Positions 44,089-57,200 of a stretch of 64,000 nt of DNA are shown piece by piece. The stretch is from Rapana venosa. Its lineage: Eukaryota > Mollusca > Gastropoda > Neogastropoda > Muricidae. The translations under genes and the position numbers were made by a program. Below the pieces are notes generated by a model that had not been told where the DNA came from, made no database searches, and was given only the letters and a program-made list of their open reading frames with translations. How positions within the stretch are numbered: position 1 is the first letter of the stretch; each line of letters opens with the position of its first letter. The stretch covers positions 56,175,679 through 56,239,678 of the forward strand of contig CM054154.1 of NCBI GenBank assembly GCA_028751875.1, in the 5' to 3' direction.

Positions 44089-45080
44089 TCAGACGGTGAA
44101 GGTCGTGCAATCTTCTTGAAGAATGAGGAGTTGCGGGTGGATCTGCACTGTTCCCTGTCCGGCGGTCAGCATGGATCCTTTCTTTGCTGTGACTTGCAGA
44201 GGTACTGGATTATAGTATGGTGTCAGTTTGTTTTCTTTCTTCTGACGGACAAGCACAGTGTCACCAATTTGGATGTTGGATTCAGAAGCATGACGTCTGT
44301 TGTCTGCATAGATTTTCATTTCTCTTCATTGCAGCATCATGTTGACGGATTTCCCTATCAAGCTCTGTGATGATTTTCCAGCTTGGTCGTTAATTCCAGG
44401 GAGTTGGATCTTATCTTTCTTCCATAGAGAGCTTCGGCTGGGCTTACACCAGTACTGCTGTGTGGAGTAGCACGGTAGTTGCGAAGGAACTTGTAGAGTT
44501 CTTGGCGCCATACCTTTCCTTCTACCTGGGCAGCTTGGATGGTTTTCTTCAGCATGGGCATACATCTTTCTGCACCACCATTGGCTTGTGGCCAGAGAGG
44601 CGTGACTTTGCGGTGGTGAAAACCTAAATACTGAGCAAATTGTCCAAATTCACGGCCATTGAATGGGGGTCCATTGTCTGTTTTCACAATGTCTGGTATG
44701 CCATGTCGAGCAAATATAGAGTCAAGTTTGGGAATGGTAGCGTTTGCACTGGTAGAACTGACAATTTCAACTTCAGGAAACCGTGAGTATGTGTCAGTCA
44801 CTACAAGAAGGTATTCTCCTGATGGAAATGGTCCGGCAAAATCAAGACTGACTTCAGACCATGGGTGATGGGGTAGTGGGGACATGTGAGAGGTTCACAT
44901 GAGTGATCTGGAGTCGTAGATAAGCAGGCAAGGCAGGACTTGACATTTGACTCCACTAATCTGTCCATGTGTGGAAAACCACACTTTCTCGCGCAGCAGG
45001 TTCTTTGTCTTGACAATTCTTGATGTCCTTCATGAGCAATATCGACTGTACGTTGCTGAAGAGCTTGAGGAATAACCACA
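44089..45080 (-). pseudogene. Integrase domain of the LTR element
   Basis: The HHCC zinc region (AHEGHQ, SCLACL) is at about 45040-44930. The catalytic triad is visible: LDFAGP (D), TDNGPPF (D) and a downstream Glu in NGGAERC. The C-terminal domain has GDTVLVRQKKENKLTPYY. At least two frame breaks, one near 44880 and one after about 44358. Confidence 0.9.
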
Positions 45081-45379
45081 CGACTGTTGCGGAGAATGAT
45101 TCCAGTATCTTCGCTGATGGACAGTTCATCCTTGATTGTCTTGAGTATTTGGAAAGAAGAAAACTCAACTGGACAATCCTTGGGTACATGCCACTGGTTG
45201 AATTGATTGCAGTTTTCACAGCTTGCAATGTCGGATCATTTCTAGTTGCTTCGATGATGTCTTCCAGTGTCATGGCTTTAGGAACGGTGTGATCAATGAT
45301 GAATTTAATGTATTCGTCAGCAACTTTTGACTCATGAATTGACTGTGTGTCAGCAGTTTGAACAGGATGTCGACTAGAA

Positions 45380-45790
45380 AGTCAGCTGGATTGTTCTCTC
45401 CAGGCTTGTATCGAAGAACGAAATCGTAGGACTGGAGACGCAGATTCCATCTTTCGATTCGTGCAGACGTCTTCGATGCAGGATTGTTGTATATCCCTTC
45501 TAACGGCTTGTGGTCAGAGATAACGGGAATCGACGACCATACAGGTAAAGGTGAAAATGTTCACAAGACCACACAACTGCTAGAGCTTCACGTTCTGTTT
45601 GTGAGTAGCGAGATTCCACATCCGTTAGCGCACGGCTAGCATATGCTACAATGTGAGAGGTGTTGTCCTTGTCACGCTGAGTGAGAATTGCACCTAGACC
45701 ATATGGACTAGCATCAACGATGACTTCCGTCTCTCGATCAGGGTCTAGTACTTCATGGTGGTCTGGCTTGTGAGTCGTGACTTGAGTTCA
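45380..45790 (-). pseudogene. RNase H domain of the LTR element
   Basis: Readable across a frame break near 45540: EVIVDASPYGLGAIL, YSQTEREALAVVW, then SDHKPLEGIY. The acidic residues of the active site are present. No single open frame spans it. Confidence 0.8.
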
Positions 45791-45805
45791 CAAAACGCGT
45801 TCTCT

Positions 45806-46640
45806 TCAGTTTCTGTCCATGTCCACTCTGCATCTTTCCGAGTCAGATCTCGAAGTGGTTTTTGTGATGGAGGCATACTGTGGAATGAACTTGGAGACAT
45901 AGTTGGTCAGACCAAGCAAACTGCGGATTTCTTTGCCATTGGTAGGGGTAGCTGCTTTCTGTATAGCCTCTACTTTCTTTGGATCAGGGGATACTCCATC
46001 TTTGCCAAAAATGAAACCATAGAATTCAATGTGATGCTTGTTGAATTCACACTTGCTTTTGTTGAGAGTAAGTCCCTTTTCACTGAAGCGAGAAAACACT
46101 TTCCTGAGAGCAGTATCATGTTCTCTTGAGACTTCCGTAGATGAGAATATCATCACTTGTATTGAGTGTACTTGGAATGTCCACAAGTAATTCAGCAATG
46201 TGATTTTGGAAAATTTCTGCTGCTGAAGTAACTCCAAAATTCAACCGTTTGTACCGCCTGAGACCAACATGAGTTGAAAATGTTGTGATATTTCGTGAGT
46301 CTTCTTCCAATTCTAATTGGTGATATCCTGAATTCAAATCCAGTTTGCTGAATACTTTCGCTTGATTCAGTCTCATGAGGATATCATCAATCGTTGGCAT
46401 GATATGACGAGTACGTTCAATAGCTCTATTTGGATGTCTCATGTCAACACAAAGAGTATTTCATCCGGTTTCTTTGGTTTTGGGTGCAGCGACAATAGGT
46501 GACACCAGGGTGTAGGACCATCAACTTTCTCGATGAGTCCAGGCTTTCAAGGCGTTGAATCTCAGCTTCCACTTTTTTCCTCATGTGAAATGGAATCCTT
46601 CGATGGGGTTGAGCAGACTGGTTGTACTTCTTTATCAATG
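45806..46640 (-). pseudogene. Reverse transcriptase of the LTR element
   Basis: RRIPFHMRKKVEAEIQRLE at the start, FSKLDLNSGYHQLELEEDSR, GLRRYKRLNFGVTSA, catalytic SDDILIYG near 46150, then SKCEFNKHHIEFYGF and RSLLGLTNYVSKFIPQY. Split over three frames by apparent indels. Confidence 0.9.
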
Positions 46641-46712
46641 TACAACTTCACTTTTACATCCTTCAACTTCCCCATGCCTTGAAACAATTCTGGATATTCG
46701 CTACAAAGAACA

Positions 46713-47150
46713 TCAGCTGTGGTGCGTTGCGATGCTGCAAATGCAAAAACTGATAAGCTGAAGGCATTGAGCAGTTTTGGCACTCAAAAGATTTCCACTG
46801 CGAGCATCAGGGCTTGATTTGACAACAAAGAATGATGCCTGTGTTTCTGCATTCTTGTACTTGACAACAGCATCAAACATACCCAGTACAACAAGAGGGG
46901 TGCGTGTTCCATAAGCATAAATTGAAGTGGATGCAGGTTTCATCATGCATTGAGGTGTCAATGTTTGGAAAGTTTGTTCATCAATGATGTTGACAGAAGC
47001 ACCAGTATCAATGAGAAATGGAACGGATTCACCAGAGAGATCCACGTTGACTTTGGGTGCTGCACCAGACTTCCCAGAAACACCAAACACGTATTCTTCA
47101 TCAGATGAAAATTGAGTGTCTCTGCTTTGCTGAACACTGTTGACTTTCGC
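46713..47150 (-). pseudogene. Aspartic protease of the LTR element
   Basis: The active-site block FLIDTGASVNIID lies near 46990-47030, followed by a GTRTPLVVLGMFDAVVKYK-like body typical of gypsy-type proteases. Confidence 0.88.
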
Positions 47151-47179
47151 AGTGAAGAGCTGATTCCTTTGCTGAGGCT

Positions 47180-47987
47180 TGAAAGATTTACCAGAACGAC
47201 ACACTTTTGCAAAATGTCCAATCTTGGAGCATAGACGACAGGTTCTGTCTTTGGCAGGGCACTGCTCACGTGAATGTTGCTTGGCACCACACCATCCACA
47301 CAGTCGTTGATGTTGATGTTGATGTGTTTGACTCTAGTTAGGACCATGATTCCAGCTTGTTGATGCATTCTTCGGGCTGAAGGATGATTTCTTCATTCTA
47401 TCGTATTGACGAACGGCATTGATGGACTGTGCTGATTCCTCCTCAATTGTTTTGGCTTGAATATCAGACAGTTCTAAAGCACGAGCAGTTTCGAGAAGTT
47501 TTGTTAGAGTCATGTCTGTTTCACGAAGAGCACGTCTCCTCAGGCGTGATGAGTTACACCCTTGTAGAATTTGAGCTTTTATTTCACGGTCAGGATTTTC
47601 AAATTCACAGTTAGCTGCTAATTAGTCGTAGTCGAGTATTGTAACTATCAGTTGCTTCTCCTTCTTGCTGCTTGCACTGTCTGAATTTGAAGGTTTCAAA
47701 GTCAATGTTCCTTTTTGGATTGAAATGACCATTCAAAGATTCCACTAGTGTATCATAACTGTTTGCTTCTCCTTGTTTGCTCAGCAGTGAATGATTCGTA
47801 CACATCAAACACTTCTTCACCAGCATAGTGTAACAATAGAGCTCTTTTTCTTGTATTGTTCGTCACATTCATTGCTGACAAGTAGATTGGTGAAACGTGC
47901 CAACCATTTTTTCCAACGAGTTCCAATTGTTGCTTCATCAGAATGAACTACGAATCTTTCGAAGTTTGGTAAGCCAGCTGTAGCCAT
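47180..47987 (-). pseudogene. gag region of the LTR element
   Basis: Candidate start codon at 47987-47985 (MATAGLPNFERF), then a GTRWKKWLARFTNLL motif seen in gag of invertebrate gypsy elements. Two CX2CX4HX4C knuckles (CGWCGAKQHSREQC and CRLCSKIGHFAKVC) lie at about 47290-47195. At least two frame breaks. Confidence 0.82.
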
Positions 47988-48030
47988 ACTCCTTGGTTTT
48001 AAGTAATTAATCCTCCTTAGTTTTGATTAA

Positions 48031-48042
48031 TCCTCGTCGCCA
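48031..48042 (-). promoter_or_regulatory. Primer binding site, tRNA-Ser(GCU)-type
   Basis: On the minus strand TGGCGACGAGGA starts 2 nt after the 5' LTR. It is complementary to a tRNA 3' end TCCTCGTCGCCA, which is that of metazoan tRNA-Ser(GCU) as I recall it. Confidence 0.8.
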
Positions 48043-48044
48043 GA

Positions 48045-48293
48045 TGTAGAGTTGTCATTCACCCGAACACAACCACTACTAACACAGCTCGTGTGTTTCA
48101 ATCGGTTATTATTTGTGGCTCTTCAGTCTGGAACTCAAAAAGATCGTCCGTTGTCTTGTTATTGTCTACTGCGCATGCCCTGTGTATCAATTGCTAGGCA
48201 ACGTCACGAAATTATTAACAACGAGGCTTTATAAATCTAAAACGTCTTTTCATGGAAATGAACTAGAATGGATAATTGATGTACGACATTACA
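48045..48293 (-). repeat. 5' LTR with TATA box
   Basis: 249 bp. A TATA-like TTTATAAAG lies on the minus strand at about 48227-48235, suited to driving element transcription. Confidence 0.92.
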
Positions 48294-51200
48294 AGTGTGT
48301 TTGGAGTGTGAAGACTGAGGAGAGATTGTGAGTGTTTGGCGTGTGAAGAATGAAGAGAGATGGTGAGTGTGTTTGGCGTGTGAATAATGAAGACTGAGGA
48401 GAGATGGTGAGTGTGTTTGGAGTGTGAAGACTGAGGAGAGATGGTGAGTGTTTGGCGTGTGAAGAATGAAGAGAGATGGTGAGTGTGTTTGGCGTGTGAA
48501 TAATGAAGACTGAGGGGGGATGGTGAGTGTGTTTGGCGTGTGAAGAATGAAGAGAGATGGTGAGTGTGTTTGGCGTATGAAGAATGAAGACTGAGGGGAG
48601 ATGGTGAGTGTGTTTGGCGTGTGAAGAATGAAGAGAGATGGTGGTGTGTTTGGCGTGTGAAGAAGGAAGAGAGATGGTGAGTGTGTTTGGCGTGTGAAGA
48701 CTGAGGAGAGATGGTGAGTGTGTTTGGCGTGTGAAGACTGAGGAGAGATGTTGAGTGTGTTTGGCGCGTGAAGAATGATTGAGGAGATATTGTGAGTGTG
48801 TTTGTCGTGTGAAGAATGATTGAGGAGAGATGGTGAGTGTGTTTGGCGTGTAAAGATTGACGAGAGATGGTGAGTGTGTGTGGAGTGTGAAGAATGAAGA
48901 GAGATGGTGAGTTTTGTTTGGAGTGTGAAGAATGAAGACTGAGGAGAGATGGTGAGGTGTTTGGAGTGTGAAGACTGAGGAGAGATGGTGAGTGTGTTTG
49001 GATTGTGAAGAATGAAGAGAGATGGTGAGTGTGTTTGGCGTGTGAAGAATGAAGAGAGATGGTGAGTGTGTTTAGCGTGTGAATGAATGAAGAGAGATGG
49101 TGAGTTGTGTTTGGCGTGTGAAGAATGAAGACTGAGGAGAGACGGTGAGTGTGTTTGGCGCGTGAAGAATGAAGACTGAGGAGAGATGGTGAGTGTGTTT
49201 GGAGTGTGGAGACTGAGGAGAGATGGTGAGTGTGTTTGGAGTGTGAAGACTGAGGAGAGATGGTGAGTGTTTGGCGTGTGAAGAATGAAGAGAGATGGTG
49301 AGTGTGTTTGGCGTGTGAAGATTGAGGAGAGATGGTGAGTGTGTTTGGCGTGTGAAGACTGAGGAGAGATGATGAGTGTGTTTGGCGTGTGAAGACTGAG
49401 GAGAGATGGTGAGTGTGTTTGGCGTGTGAAGACTGAGGAGAGATGATGAGTGTGTTTGGCGTGTGAAGACTGAGGAGAGATGATGAGTGTGTTTGGAGTG
49501 TGAAGAATGAAGAGAGATGGTGAGTGTGTTTGGCGTGTGAATAATGAAGACTGAGGGGAGATGGTGATGTGGTTTGGCGTTGTGAAGAATGAAGAGAGAT
49601 GGTGAGTTGTGTTTGGCGTGTGAAGATTGAGGAGAGATGGTGAGTGTGTTTGGCGTGTGAAGACTGAGGAGAGATGATGAGTTGTGTTTGGAGTGTGAAG
49701 AATGAAGAGGATGGTGAGTGTGTTTGGAGTGTGAAGAATGAAGAGGTGGTGAGGGGTGTTTGGCGTGTGAAGAATGAAGAGAGGTGGTGAGTGTGTTTGG
49801 CGTGTGAAGACTGAGGAGAGATGGTGAGTGTGTTTGGCGTGTGAAGACTGAGGAAGAGATGATGAGTGTGTTTGGAGTGTGAAGAATGAAGAGAGATGTG
49901 AGTGTGTTTGGAGTTGTGAAGATTAATGGAAGTATTGTGATTGAATGAAGACTGAGGAGAGATGGTGGGTGTGTTTGGATTGTGAAGAATGAAGGCTGAG
50001 GAGGATGGTGAGTGTGTTCGGCTGTGAAGACTGAGAGAGATGGTGAGTGTGTTTTGGCGTTGTGAAGAATGAAGAGATGGTGTGTGTTTGGCGCTGTGAA
50101 GAATGAGAGAGATGGTGAGTGTGTTTGGCGCGTGAAGAATGAAGACTGAGGAGAGTATGGTGAGTGTTGTTTGGGTGTGAAGATGAGGAGAGATGGTGAG
50201 TGTGTTTGGTGTGTGAAGAATGAGGAGAGATTGTGATGTGTTTGGCGTGTGAAGAATGAGAGAGATGGTGAGTGTGTTTGGCGTTGTGAAGAATGAATCT
50301 GAGGGGAGATGGTGAGTGTGTTTGGCGTGTGAAGAATGAAGAGAGATGGTGAATGTGTTTGGAGTGTGAAGAATGAAGATCTGAGGAGAGATGGTGGGTG
50401 TGTTTGGATTGTGAAGAATGAAGAGAGATGGTGAGTGTGTTTGGCGTGTGAGAGAATGAAGAGAGATGGTGAGTGTGTTTGGCGTGTGAAAAAGACTGAG
50501 GAGAGATGAAGGTGAGTGTGTTTGGCGCTGTGAAGAATGATTGAGGAGATATTGTGAGTGTGTTTGTCTGTGAAGAATGATGAGGAGAGATTGTGAGTGT
50601 GTTTGGCGTGTGAAGAATGAAGAGAGATGGTGAGTGTGTTTGGGTGTGAAGAATGAAGACTGAGGAGAGATGGTGAGTGTGTTTGGCGCGTGTGAAGAAT
50701 GAGATGAGGAGAGATGGTGAGTGTGTTTGGTGTGGAAGACTGAAGGAGAGAGATGGTGAGTGTGTTTGGAGTGTGATGAAGAATGAGGAGAGATTGTGAG
50801 TGTTTTGGCGTGTGAAGAATGAAGAGAGATGGTGAGTGTGTTTGGCGTGTGAAGAATGAAGACTGAGGGGAGATGGTGAGTGTGTTTGGCTGTGTGGAAG
50901 AATGAGAGAGATGGTGAGTGTGTTTGGAGTGTGAAGAATGAAGACTGAGGAGAGTGGTGGGGTGTGTTTGGATTGTGAAGAATGAAGAGAGATGGTGAGT
51001 GTGTTTGGCGTGTGAAGAATGAGAAAGATGGTGAGGTGTCTTAAGTTGTTGGCGTTGTGAAGAATGAAGACTGAGGAGAGATGGTGAGTGTGTTTGGCGT
51101 TGTGAAGAATGAAGAGAGATGGTGAGTGTGTTTGGAGTGTGAAGAATGAAGATGAGGAGAGATGGTGAGTGTGTTTGGTTGTGAAGAATGAAGAGAGATG

Positions 51201-54200
51201 GTGAGTGTGTTTGGCGTGTGAAGAATGAGACTGAGGATGAGTTGGTGAGTGTGTTTGGATTGTGAAGAATGAGAGAGATTGTGAGTGTGTTTGGCGTGTG
51301 AGAATGAAGAAGATGGTGAGTGTGTTTGGCGTTGTGAAGACTGAGGAGAGGTGGTGAGTGTGTTTGGCGTAGTGAAGATGAAGACTGAGGAGAGTGGTGA
51401 GTGTTTTGGCGTGTGAAGAATGAGAGAGATGGTGAGTGTGTTTGTCGTGTGAAGACTGAGGAGAGATGGTGAGTGTGTTTTGGCGTGTGAAGAATGATGA
51501 GGAGATATGTGAGTGTGTTTGCGTGTGAAGAATGATTGAGGGAGATTGTGAGTGTGTTTGGCGTGTGAAGAATGAAGAGAGATGGTGAGTGTGTTTGGCG
51601 TGTGAAGAATGAAGACTGAGGAGAGATGGTGGTGTGTTTTGGCGTTGTGAAGAATGAAGAGAGATGGTGAGTGTGTTTGGTCGTGTGAGAATGAAGACTG
51701 AGAGAGATGGTGAGTGTGTTTGGATTGTGAAAGAATGAAGAGAGATGGTGAGTGTGTTTGGCGTGTGAAGAATGAAGAAGATGGTGAGTGTGTTTGGCGT
51801 GTGAAGACTGAGGAGAGGTGGTGAGTGTGTTTGCGTTGTGAAGAATGAAGACTGAGGAGAGTTGGTGAGTGTTTTTGGCGTGTGGAAGAATGAGAGAGAT
51901 GGTGAGTGTGTTTGGTGTGTGAAGACTGAGGAGAGATGGTGAGTGTGTTTGGCGGTGAAGAATGATTGAGGGTATTGGTGAGTGTGTTTGTCGTGTGAAG
52001 AATGATTGAGGAGAGTTGTGAGTGTGTTTGGCGTGTGAAGAATGAAAGAGAGTGGTGAGTGTGTTTGGCGTGTGAAGAATGAAGACTGAGGAGAGATGGT
52101 GAGTGTGTTTGGATTGTGAAGATGAGAGAGATGATGAGTGTGTTTGGCGGTGAAGAATGAAGAAATGATGTGTGAGTGTGTTTGGCGTCGTGAAGACTGA
52201 AGATGAGGAGAGATGTGTGAGTGTGTTTGGCGTGTGAAGAATGAAGAGAGATGGTGAGTGTGTTTGGAGTGTGAAGAATGAAGACTGAGGAGAGATGGTG
52301 AGTGTGTTTGGATTGTGAAGAATGAAGAGAGATGGTGAGTGTGTTTGGCGTGTGAAGAATGAAGACTGAGGAGAGATGGTGAGTGTGTTTGGATTGTGAA
52401 GAATGAAGAGAGATGGTGAGTGTGTTTGGCGTGTGAAGAATGAAGAAAGATGGTGAGTGTGTTTGGCGTGTGAAGACTGAGGAGAGGTGGTGAGTGTGTT
52501 TGGCGTGTGAAGAATGAAGACTGAGGAGAGTTGGCGAGTGTTTTTGGCGTGTGAAGAATGAAGAGAGATGGTGAGTGTGTTTGTCGTGTGAAGACTGAGG
52601 AGAGATGGTGAGTGTGTTTGGCGCGTGAAGAATGATTGAGGAGATATTGTGAGTGTGTTTGTCGTGTGAAGAATGATTGAGGAGAGATTGTGAGTGTGTT
52701 TGGCGTGTGAAGAATGAAGAGAGATGGTGAGTGTGTTTGGATTGTGAAGAATGATTGAGGAGAGATGGTGAGTTGTTTGGATTGTGAAGAATGAAGAGAG
52801 ATGGTGAGTGTGTTTGGCGTGTGAAGATGAAGCAGAGAGATGGTGAGTGTGTTTGGAGTGTGAAGAATGAAGAGAGATGGTGAGTGTGTTTGGAGTGTGA
52901 AGAATGAAGAGAGATGGTGAGTGTGTTTGGCGTGTGAAGAATGAAGACTGAGGAGAGATGGTGAGTGTGTTTGGCATGTGAAGAATGAAGAGAGATGGTG
53001 AGTGTGTTTGGCGTGTGAAGAATGAAGAGAGATGGTGAGTGTGTGTTTGGATGTGGAAGAATGAAGATGAGAGAGTGGTGAGTGTGTTTGGCGTGTGAAG
53101 AATCATTGAGGAGAAGATGGTGAGTGTGTTTGGCGTTTGTGAAGACTGAAGCGAGAGATGGTGAGTGTGTTTGGAGTGTGAAGAATGAAGACTGAGGAGA
53201 GATGGTGAGTGTGTTTGGCATGTGAAGAATGAGAGAGATGGTGAGTGTGTTGGGTTTGTGAAGATATGAAGACTGAGGAGAGATGGTGAGTGTGTTTGGC
53301 CTGTGAAGAATGAAGAGAGATGGTGAGTGTGTTTGGTCGTATGTGAAGAATGAAGACTGAGGAGAGATGGTGAGTGTGTTTGGATTGTGAAGAATGAAGA
53401 GAGATGGTGAGTGTGTTTGGCGTTGTGAAGAATGACTTGAGGGAGATGGTGAGTGTGGTTTGGATTGTGAAGAATGAAGAGAGATGGTGAATGTGTTTGG
53501 AGTGTGAAGAATGAAGACTGAGGAGAGATGGTGGGTGTGTTTGGATTGTGAAGAATGAAGAGAGATGGTGAGTGTGTTTGGCGTGTGAAGAATGAAGAGA
53601 GATGGTGAGTGTGTTTGGCGTGTGAAGACTGAGATGAGGAGTGGTGAGTGTGTTTGGCGTGTGAAGAATGTTGAGGAGATTTGTGAGTGTGTTCGTCGTG
53701 TGAAGAATGATTGAGGAGAGATTGTGAGTGTGTTTGGCGTGTGAAGAATGAAGAGAGATGGTGAGTGTGTTTGGGTGTGAAGAATGAAGACTGAGGAGAG
53801 ATGGTGAGTGTTGTTTGGGCGTGAGAAGAAGACTGAGGAGAGATGGTGAGTGTGTTTGGAGTGTGAAGACTGGAGGAGAGATGGTGAGTGTGTTTGGAGT
53901 GTGAAGAATGAGGAGAGTTGTGAGTGTTTGGCGTGTGAAGAATGAAGAGAGATGGTGAGTGTGTTTGGCGTGTGAAGAATGAAGACTGAGGGGAGATGGG
54001 TGAGTGTGTTTGGGTGTGAAGAATGAAGAGAGATGGTGAGTGTGTTTGGCTAGTGTGAAGAATGAAGACTGAGGAGAGATGGTGGGTGTGTTTGGATTGT
54101 GAAGAATGAAGAGAGATGGTGAGTGTGTTTGGCGTGTGAAGAATGAAGAAAGATGGTGAGTGTGTTTGGCGTGTGAAGACTGAAGACTGAGGAGAGATGG

Positions 54201-57200
54201 TGGTGTGTTTGGCGTGTGAAGAATGAAGAGAGATGGTGAGTGTGTTTGGAGTGTGAAGAATGAAGACTGAGGAGAGATGGTGAGTGTGTTTGGATTGTGA
54301 AGAATGAAGAGAGATGGTGAGTGTGTTTGGGTGTGTGAAGAATGAAGACTGAGGAGAGATGGTGAGTGGGTTTGGATTGTGAAGAATGAAGAGAGATGGT
54401 GAGTGTGTTTGGGTGTGAAGAATGAAGAAAGATGGTGAGTGTGTTTGGCGTGTGAAGAACTGAGGAGAGGTGGTGGGGTGTGTTTGGCGTGTGAAGAATG
54501 AAAGAGGGGAGTTGGTGAGTGTTTTTGGTTGTGAAGAAGAGACGAGATGGTGAGTGTGTTTGTCGTGTGAAAAGGAGAGGGAGAGATGGTGAGGTGTTTG
54601 GCGCGTGAAGAATGAAATTTAGGAGATTATTGTGAGTGTGTTCGTGTGTGAAGAATGATTGAGGAGAGTTGTGAGTGTGTTTGGCGTGTGAAGAATGAAG
54701 AGAGATGGTGAGTGTGTTTGGCGTGTGAAGAATGGGAAAACTGAGGAGAGATGGTGTGTGTGTTTGGGTTGTGAAGAATGAAGAGAGATGGTTTAGTGTG
54801 GGTTTTGGGGTGTGAAGAATGAAGATGAGGAGAGATGGTGAGTGTGTTTGGTTGTGAAGAATGAAGGGAGATGGTGAGTGTGTTTGGCGTGTGAAGAATG
54901 AAGAAAGGGTGGTGAGTGTGTTTGGCGTGTGAAGAAAGGGAGGTGGGGTTTTGTTTTGGGTGTGAAGAATGAAAATGGGAGGTTGGTGGTGTTTTTGGCC
55001 CTTGAAGAATGAAAAGGATGGTGAGTGTGTTTGTCGTGTGAAGACTGAGGAGGATGGTGAGTTGTTTGGCGGTGAAGAATGATTGAGGAGATATGTGAGG
55101 TGTTTGTCTGTGAAGAAGATTGAGGAGAGTTTTGAGTGTGTTTGGGTGGAAGAATGAAAAGAGATGGTGAGTGTGTTTGGCGTTGTGAAGAATGAAGACT
55201 GAGGAGAGATGGTGAGTGTGTTTTGGTTGTGAAAAATGAAGAGAGATGAGAGTGTGTTTGGCGTGTGAAAAATGAAGAAAGATGGTGAGTGTGTTTGGGT
55301 GTGAAGATGAAAACTGAGGAGAATGGTGAGTGTGTTTGGGTTTTGGGAAAAATGAAGAGAGATGGTGGTGTGTTTTGGGTGTGAAAAAATGAAGACTGAG
55401 GGAGATGGTGAGGTGTTTGGATTGGAAAAATGAGAGAGATGGTGAGTGTGTTTTGGGGTTGTGAAGAATGAAAACTGAGGAGAGAGGGAGTGTGTTTGGT
55501 TGTGAAGAATGAAGAGAGGTTGAGTGTGTTTTGGGTGTGAAGAATGAAAAGAAAAATGGTGGGTGTTTGGCGTGTGAAGACTGGGAGAGGTGGTGGGGTG
55601 GTTTTGGTGTGAAAAATGAAGACTGGGAGAGTTGGGGTGTTTTTGGCGTGTGAAGAATGAAGGGTGGTGAGTGTGTTTGTCGTTGAAGCTGAGAGGATGG
55701 TGAGGGGTGTTTGGCGCGTGAAGAATGATTGGGAGATATTTGGGTGTGTTTTTCGTGTGAAAAATGATTGAGGAGAGATTGTGGTGTGTTTGGGGTTGAA
55801 GAATGAAAAAGAGATGGTGGGTGTTTGGATTGTGAAAAATGATTGAGGAGAGATGGGGAGTAGTTTGGATTGTGAAAAAATGAAGAGAGAAAGGTGAGTG
55901 TGTTTGGGTGTGAAACTGAAGACAGGAGAGATGGTGAGTGTGTTTGGGTGTGAAAATGAAGAGAGATGGTGAGTGGTTTGGAGTGTGAAAAATGAAGAGA
56001 GATGGTGAGTGTGTTTGGCGTGTGAAGAAAGAAGACTGAGGAGAGATGGTGAGGTGTTTGGATTTTGAAGATGAAGAGAGATGGTGGGTGTTTGGCGTTG
56101 AAGAATGAAGACTAGGAGAGATGGTGAGTGTGTTTTGGGGTGTGAAGAATGAAAAGAGATGGTGGTGTGTTTGGGGTGGGAAAATGAAGACTGGGAGAGT
56201 GGTGAGTGTGTTTGGGGGTGAAAATCTTTAGGAAGATGGGGAGTGGGTTTGGCGTTTGAAACTGAAGACAAGGGGGGATGGGGTTGTTTGGGTGTGAAAA
56301 TGAAGACTGAGGAGAGATGGTTTTAGTGTGTTTGGCTGTGAAGAAAAGAGAGAGATGGTGGTGTGTTTGGGTTGGAAAAAATGAAGGGTGAGGAGAGTGG
56401 TGGTGTGTTTTTGTGAAGAATGAAGAGAGTGGTGAGTGTGTTTTGGGGTGTGAAGAATGAGATGGGAGGATGGTGAGGTGTTTTTGGGGTTTGTAAGAAT
56501 GAAGAGAGAGGGGGTGTGTTTGGGTGTGAAGAAAGAAGACTGAGGGAGATGGGGAGTGTGTTTGGCGTGTGAAGAATATTGGGAGAGATGGGGGGTGTGT
56601 TTTCGTGCGAAGAATGAAAGAGATGGTGAGTGTGTTTGGGATGTGAAGAATGAGACTGAGGGAGAGGTGGTGGTTTGACGTTTGAAGAATGAAAAGAGTG
56701 GTGAGTGTTTTGGTGTTTTTGAAGAATGAAGATGAGGAGAATGGGGGGAGGTGTTTGGCCCTGTGGAAAAATGAAGAGAGATGTGAGTGTGTTTGGGGTG
56801 TAAGAAGAAGACTGAGAGAGTGGGATGTGTTTTTGGGGTGTGAAGAATGAAGAGAGATGGGGAGTGTGTTTTGGGATATGAAGAATGAGGAGATGGGGGT
56901 GTGAAAAATGAAGGGGCTGAGGACAGATGGTGAGTGTGTTTGGCGTGTAAAGATTTAGAGAGATGGTGAGTGTGTTTGGGTGTGAAGAATGAAAAAGAGA
57001 TGGTGGTGGTTTGGAGTGTGAAGGTGAGGAGAGATGGTGAGTGTGTTTGGAGTGTGAAAATTGAAGAGAGATGGTGAGTGTGTTTGACGTGTGAAGAATG
57101 AAGACTGAGGAGAGATGGTGAGTGTGTTTGGATTGTGAAGAATGAAGAGAAATGGTGAGTGTGTTTGGCGTGTGAAGAATCATTGAGGAGAGATGGTGAG

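Larger units (their letters stand above)
43524..48293 (-). mobile_element. Young Ty3/gypsy-type LTR retrotransposon inserted in T11
   Basis: 4770 bp with TG...CA LTRs of 250 and 249 bp that differ by one A in an A run. A 5-bp target duplication AGTGT lies at 43519-43523 and 48294-48298 within the minisatellite unit. Coding sense is the minus strand: primer site, gag with zinc knuckles, protease, RT, RNase H, integrase, polypurine tract. Domain order PR-RT-RH-IN marks Ty3/gypsy. No envelope-like frame follows integrase. Many one-base frame breaks as assembled. Confidence 0.95.

Noticed and set aside
49072..53106. 1344-codon minus-strand frame
   Set aside because: Lies wholly in minisatellite T11; Ser/His/Thr repeat protein produced by unit composition.
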